In this document: piece by piece, positions 58,947-64,000 of the stretch
Position numbering within the stretch: the first letter of the stretch is position 1
How the letters are laid out: the number at the start of each line of letters is the position of its first letter
Source of the DNA: Parapristionchus giblindavisi
Lineage: Eukaryota > Nematoda > Chromadorea > Rhabditida > Diplogasteridae
Direction: 5' to 3'
Length of the DNA: 64,000 nucleotides
Assembly: GCA_943737045.1 (NCBI GenBank)
Contig: CALSFV010000025.1
Location: 1,048,501 to 1,112,500, forward strand
The notes under the pieces: generated by a model
Seen by the model: only the letters and a program-made list of their open reading frames with translations
What the model was told of the DNA's origin: nothing
Database searches by the model: none
Position numbers and translations under genes: made by a program

Positions 58947-61900
58947 TCTCTATAAAGATCAAAAACGAGAAGATAAATTATGGTATATGTATGTACTGAT
59001 TGTCATATTTAGATACTGTAGATAGTATTATGTCAATGTCAACACGCCAAAGAGTACTGTAAAGACTCACTTTTCGTCCATTACTGCATCGGAGCATGGT
59101 AGTCTTGACAACGGGCGACGGCAGCGTCTTATCACCAAACTTTGAAACCCTTAGTGGCTCCTGAACAGAACACACGGATTACGGTAGCCCGCTAATCAAT
59201 AACTGTACCCCTTCGATGTGAGAGTTGATAAGTGCTCTAAGAGGCGTATTATCGATTGAGGAGATCGATGACGAAACGGATACGGTACGCAGAAGATTCG
59301 ACGAGTCTATATATCGATTGCCTGGGCCGTGATCAAGTGGAGGATACTGTAATCAGGCAAATATTATCGATCGATAATCTACACAAGTTACCGTACATCG
59401 TATTCTCCGGGCGGGAGTCGTACCGTAACCATTTCTGTCGGGAGTTGGTACCGTAGCTTGGAGGTCTTCGTCACCGGAATCGGACTGGCATTGTTCGAAG
59501 TGAAAACATCGTCTAAATCAATCGATATTCTGTTTTCAGTTGTGATAATTTTAGAATTTTACCCTGATCACTATAATATCCAAAAATCATTTGCATATTA
59601 TCGAAATGTAGATCAAAAATGGTCATGTACAGTTCTTAGTGCTTGCGCAGAACTGTTTTCGGATCTTATCCGTTTCAATTGAGCAAGAGCAGAAAAAGTC
59701 GATAACCAGGAAATCGATAAATCGATTTGTATTACTCTACAATCGATCAACCATCTGATCTACCTTGTAGTGATGGAGATGGTGCAGATGGAAGTCGTGT
59801 CGAATTCTTGTGAACTGTATCATATTGATGACTGATAGAATGGTGAGGATGATGAGCGGAGTGGAGGGGTTGCTGAGGTGAGGACAGTGGAAGAGACTCA
59901 TAAGTCGTTGAGATTCTACAATTATTATTGATTTTTTAGAAAGTTCTTATTGATTTTTAGAAAATTATTATTGATTTTTTGCTTCGCTGTTTACGCCATT
60001 CGATACTGGCAAACAACTGGCCGGTGATTAAGGGCACACTAGAGCTAACTTGAAACTCCGCTTTGGTAATGCTCTCTCGTAGACAAAGTAAACGAGAGAA
60101 CAAGGCCAGAGCGGAGAGTTAAATTAGCTCGGAATGTGCTTTTAATGGTTCACACTGGTCCTTCAGAATGACTTCAACATCGATGATATTGATTAATAAA
60201 ATAATGATACCGTTCGTATTTGTTTTCTAGCTAATCTAATCTCGCATTGTTCATAGCACAGAACCCATTAATCAAGTGGTTTATTGCGCATTTGCTATCA
60301 TTGCTTTCACGAAACTTTGTGGAAGCAAAGATATGATACTTGCTATACAAATAAACCGCGAAAACTATATGCATACATACATTTCTCCGTTCTCTGTAAA
60401 AGTGTGAAAATTCCATACTTTACTATAGCACTATGTGGAACCACTCGCTAAATATTATACAATTCTTCAAAGTAAGATAAATTCAATTAAATCCTATCAA
60501 TCGAAGATGTTCGATGATGTTCACTTTCTGTTGGTATTCTCAGACACAAATACGTGATTAAATTCCGCATACTCTAGTTTTTTTCACCAATGATCAATGT
60601 TTCATTCGAACTTTTCAGATCGGCTCCGCCCCTTTATAAGTACTGTCACTTTAATGAATTAGAAAGGAGTTCTTGGCGAGACAAATTGGGCGTTAACAGA
60701 GACTACTTTTTGCCCTGGCGCCTACAAATATGTTCTGATTTAGTGATCACCTATTTCTAACTTTGATATGTGCCACTCTACCTCTACCTCTACCTCTACC
60801 ACCAACTCTACCTCTAACTCTAAACTCTACTTCTACCTCTACCTCTATCTCTACTTCTGCCTCTACCTCTACCTCTACATCTACCTCTACCTCTACATCT
60901 ACCTCTACCTCTTTCTCTACCTCTCCCTCTACCTCTATCTCTACCTCTACGAACATATCACATTCCCTTAGTTCGTTCCACTAATGAGAAAATATCGCGA
61001 TTTTCTCGATACCGTGTTTTCTCGCTTACTTTGTTTTCTCTCTATTTATTCCTATCTTCATTCCCCTTTTACTATTTTCACCCCAATATCAAAGAAACAT
61101 TTTCATGGCGAACATATTTCATTAATTTTGAATGGTACTTTTGGACCTAGATTACGCGGTAAAGTAGCTCCGAAGAAGAGATTAGGGACATAACTGGCCT
61201 TGTATTGTCACAGACGATCACCCGATGGACCTCGTGTGCCTTGAATAACGGGTTGTGATTTTACCATTTTGTTTTTGGACCAAAAATTGGAATCGTGTGT
61301 GTCATTGAAGTGAGAAATTGTTGACATACTATTGAGTGAAATTGGAACAAAGAGGGAGGATTCAATCTTGTTTTGGTGATCTTTATGCTTGCACCAATGA
61401 GGAAGTAACCTCATGAAAGAGATGATCTCATGAGTGCAACCCCCCCCCCCCCCCCCCAAGAAGGCCAGACGAGCATTGTTTTATGTCCGTAAAACAATGA
61501 TCGTCTGGCCTTCTTTTTGTCGGTGAGATACAGAGAAAGTAAAACTAACTAAAGGTTTTCAAGGCACACGAAGTCCTGTGGGAGATCACAGCTAGCGGAA
61601 AAGTGCTGAAAATCCACAAAAAACCAGGCCTGTTATGTGTAACAACTAGTGATGTGTTTAACACTTTATAGGTGATACTTTTCCAATCGTAGTTTCGTTT
61701 TAGACTTATCTCTGTGTGTCTAGATAGCGCGGTCAGCGCGGGGAGTTAGTATTCCTTTAAGGGAGTTAATTTATTTTGTGCAGGTGAACGAATCAATGTG
61801 TGTGTGTGTTTTTGCAGTGAACAGGAATGCTTGAATGGCACTCGAAACGATGTTGCAAACTATGTTTTGACTGGGAGGAATAAGGAGAGGGAGAGGAAGA

Positions 61901-62700
61901 GAATAAGGAGAGGTAGAGGGAGAGAATAAGGAGAGGGAGGTAGAAAGTAAGGAGAGGGAGAGGAAGAGAATAAGGAGAGGGAGAGGGAGAGAATAAGGAA
62001 AGGTAGAGAGAGAATAAGAAGAGGGAGAGAATCAAAATATGGTCCCACCTGTTGTTGCGCTGTTGTATCTCAGAGACCACTCGACGGCGATTTTCATCCA
62101 CTGAATTAGTTTAATTGAGCGTAAAACGTTGCAACACAGCGCATTCCAACAATATTTTGTGCACCAATCAAACGATTTTATTTTCTAACGTCAAATGTTT
62201 TCAAATTTTTGTTTTTCTCAAATCTTCAAAAACGAATTTTGATTGCGCACGAATCTCTGAAATGTATTCTAATTTTCTTTGCGTGATATAGGTCTCATAA
62301 TCTTTCACATTGATATAAGTATTCAATCAATAATTACCGTCTTCGCGTTCGCCGCCTACAGTAACCCGTCGTTTCTTCAATCCGTACGGGAGTTCGTCAT
62401 CGCGAAACAACTGGAACAGTTTATTGTACGTCGAGCCCCAGACATCCAGCTTCTTCTGTTCGCCGAATGGAGAGAGGAGTTGACCTGAATTTTTTTTGAT
62501 AAAATACGGCAGATTAGATTACTGTAGTTCTCTGAATACGGTAGCTAAGGACCACTATTTAGTTTCCTGTCTGGTTAATGTTAGCATATAGTATTAGAAA
62601 TTCATCGAAAAAAGTAAAAAAAGCTGTCATTTCCAATATTTTACCGACCCTCATCGAACTCCCTCGTTCTCCGCTGAATCGGCGTCGATGCAGTAGACAT
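58774..62700 (-). CDS. Unrecognised protein, first gene of a minus-strand pair (8 exons, 269 aa)
   Basis: Minus-strand exons 62700-62649, 62484-62338, 62100-62049, 59915-59764, 59512-59397, 59346-59209, 59160-59071 and 58836-58774 (TAA) join in phase (810 nt). N-terminus: MSTASTPIQRRTREFDEG, then a charged segment with KKLDVWGSTYNKLFQLFRDD and YGLKKRRVTVGG. The middle is His/Ser/Pro-rich low complexity (PLHSAHHPHHS). The C-terminus contains VTVRLPPGEYD, NTPLRALINSHIEG and a helical AAIIQVDEIARIIRWIGRSK. I recognise no known domain. Exon 1 uses a GTCGGT donor because the stronger GTAAAA four bases on breaks phase. Intron 3 is 2.1 kb and holds a TTAA MITE, a CTCTAC repeat and dispersed repeats. 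Confidence 0.65.
58870..58945. repeat. (AT)n microsatellite
   Basis: About 37 uninterrupted AT dinucleotides, in an intron of the minus-strand gene at 58.8-62.7 kb. Confidence 0.97.
60028..60145. mobile_element. TTAA-flanked MITE in intron 3 of the 58.8-62.7 kb gene
   Basis: TTAA-GGGCACACTAGAGCTAACTTG ... TTAGCTCGGAATGTGCTT-TTAA, interior 'gctctctcgtagacaaag'. Confidence 0.8.
60775..60955 (+). repeat. (CTCTAC)n hexanucleotide repeat
   Basis: About 30 units of CTCTAC with minor variants (CTCTAT, TTCTAC, CTCTCC). The open frames here on both strands are repeat by-products. Confidence 0.95.
61218..61265 (-). repeat. Dispersed repeat 'GTTATTCAAGGCACACGAAGTCC' (inverted copy)
   Basis: 'tggacctcgtgtgccttgaataacgggttgtgattttacc' is the inverted form of the copy at 35449-35512. 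Confidence 0.65.
61438..61518. repeat. Poly-C tract plus 58-bp hairpin
   Basis: A run of about 18 C is followed by 'aagaaggccagacgagcatt', a short loop, and its complement 'aatgatcgtctggccttctt' (61458-61515). The hairpin looks like a very small foldback element. Confidence 0.85.
61552..61605 (+). repeat. Dispersed repeat 'CAAGGCACACGAAGTCC' (copy)
   Basis: 'ttttcaaggcacacgaagtcctgtgggagatcacagctagc' matches the dispersed repeat at 35.4 and 63.3 kb. Confidence 0.6.
61870..62038. repeat. GGAGAGGGAGAGAATAA purine-rich repeat
   Basis: About nine imperfect units of 'aaggagagggagagg(aa)gaat' fill part of intron 3 of the minus-strand gene, just after exon 3 in the sense of transcription. Confidence 0.9.
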
Positions 62701-64000
62701 CGTAGATCACTACCAATCGATAATCTGTACCTGCTCTGACTATGGAAGAGACGTTCTGAGTCAATGTAACGAGTGAGAATCATTCCTAAAACTTTTACGA
62801 TCAGCAAATATGCCCCATTGTTGGAATGATATCTGCGGTGATGGTATAACCTTTGCGTGAACGACAGTACTTGACACCAACTGATCGTTCCTCTCGCTAT
62901 TTTCCTGAATCAGGGACAAAATATTTTCAACAATCAATGAAGCAAACCGTGCTTCTGATACAATTTTAAGGCACTACTCGACAAAGTATAGTATAAAAAG
63001 CCCTTACGTTTGTGTTTATTTTATTTTTCACCTGTTTTTGGACTTTGTGGAAAATAAGTTGTGCCAATTTACATGGTTTACACTTGTATCTGGCGAGACT
63101 GCTCACACCGAGACGGACGCAAACAATGAGGATTAGTCAATGATATGATCGATTGTCTAGAGAAGTATTGGTAGTATTTATCAACGTTGGCCAGACTGAA
63201 AACAGTGATAATTTCGAAATGATAAGGCGTTCGGTAGTGTACACACAGTGTCCAGGAAGGGGGGGGGGCTGAACGTAAGTTAGTTTATTAGTTTGCTATA
63301 ATTATTTATAAAGATACAAAGGTAAAAGTAAATCCCGTTATTCAAGGCACATGAAATCCAGCGGAAGATCATTGCTAGACCTAATTGCTATAGTAGTAGC
63401 CTACTTTTGAATTCTTATTACTCCCCAGTACGTTATATTTTGACGAGTGTATTTCTTCTAGGCGAAAACCCCTGGTGAAAACATTTCACGGTCGTAAATC
63501 TAATCGTGGACGGAGTGTTTCCAAGTCAAGAAAAAAGCAGAGAATGAGACGGGTAGTGTAAGCGATGAGTTATTCCTTTCTTTTCCTTTTCCTTTCTTTG
63601 CTTTTTCAAGAGATCATGATAGTTTCGTTCGTGAGACCAAATTAAAGATCGCATTCTATAATCGAATCTAACTTTTGTCATCGATCCATCTTCTTTTTCG
63701 ACTCTGTCACTGAAACATTTTTCTAAATTAAAATCATGTAAAACCAAATTTCTTGGTTCGTAGTAGGGCGAGAAACTGAAACTTCTTTTAAGTTTTTTCG
63801 CGGTTTTAACCCTGAAAACAGGATAGTCTGTACTATTTTCCGTTATATTTGCTTTTACGAGAAAGCTAGCGGAATATCAGTCTTGTTAGTTTACTGGAAT
63901 AACTCCCCAACTAATCAAAAGGAATGTTATTTCGTTGATCGGGAATAGTTTTTGTATTGAAAGATGTTCATTTCTCTGTTTGTCTATTCCTGATCATTAC
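62701..64000. other. Region upstream of the minus-strand gene pair
   Basis: Contains a dispersed repeat copy at 63318-63384 and a G9-10 tract near 63258. A minus-strand open frame at 63526-63747 (EDGSMTKVRFDYRMRSLIW) might be an exon of a gene beyond the window, but no supporting junction is visible. Confidence 0.35.
63318..63384 (+). repeat. Dispersed repeat 'GTTATTCAAGGCACA' (copy)
   Basis: 'aaaggtaaaagtaaatcccgttattcaaggcacatgaaatcc...' matches the copies at 35.45 and 61.2 kb. Confidence 0.6.

Noticed and set aside
60747..60984. Open frames of STSTSTST and VEVEVEVE on opposite strands
   Set aside because: By-products of the (CTCTAC)n repeat.
61793..62101. Minus-strand frame rich in LFSSSPSPYS
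   Set aside because: Mostly the purine repeat; only its first part (62049-62100) is a real exon of the minus-strand gene, in the frame beginning VDENRRRVV.
58652..62700. Treating the two minus-strand genes as one
   Set aside because: The only donor at the end of the upstream gene (G|GTAGGT, phase 1) does not fit the frame of the next exon, which runs to TGA; the upstream frame ends naturally at TAA 58774.

Overview
The window looks like nematode nuclear DNA. It is AT-rich. Genes have many small GT-AG introns with TTTCAG-type acceptors. It encodes a ground-like (hedgehog-related) secreted protein and a multi-ShK-domain protein, both families strongly expanded in nematodes. It is full of short dispersed words (TACGGTAG, TTTGATC heptads). 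A diplogastrid such as Pristionchus is my guess from the intron density and heptads; that is inference.

Left half (about 1-31.6 kb): no ordinary gene is recognisable. It is an array of diverged copies of one multi-exon unit. Copies lie at roughly 1.36-2.6, 3.8-5.85, 6.1-9.0, 9.1-10.9 (inverted), 14.3-18.9, 19.1-21.1, 21.2-22.2, 23.1-25.1, 25.3-28.6 and 29.7-31.6 kb. Each carries recurring blocks: a 5' block with a 'gcgatgcggt-agcgttgcggt' core, a small exon-like block starting 'gtcacctatactgacc', coding-like exons, and shared tail blocks. Some copies keep open two- or three-exon frames of 47-64 codons with the same splice phase; others are clearly broken. Four large foldback (inverted-repeat) elements, a tRNA-derived repeat and a TTAA-flanked MITE are inserted in or between the copies. 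Three of these insertions can be read against empty sites in sister copies.

Right half (31.7-64 kb): eight multi-exon genes could be assembled by joining exons with matching splice phases. In order: a basic lysine-rich probable nuclear protein (+, 31754-33347); a secreted multi-ShK protein (-, 34042-36305); a glycine-rich ground-like protein (+, 40039-44567); a small multi-pass membrane protein (+, 45334-46161); mitochondrial ribosomal protein S34 (+, 46387-48755); an acidic protein with a histone-fold-like segment reminiscent of SPT7-like/BTP proteins (+, 49083-54203); and two unrecognised minus-strand genes, 58774-62700 (upstream) and 55613-58692 (downstream), only 81 bp apart and so operon-like. 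The 45.3-54.2 kb plus-strand genes are also close enough (225 and 327 bp) to be operonic.

Introns in this half are loaded with small hairpin MITEs, TTTGATC heptads beside 3' splice sites, and GTACGGTAG words beginning at 5' splice sites. All exon structures are hand-read from splice signals and phase continuity; none has transcript support here.
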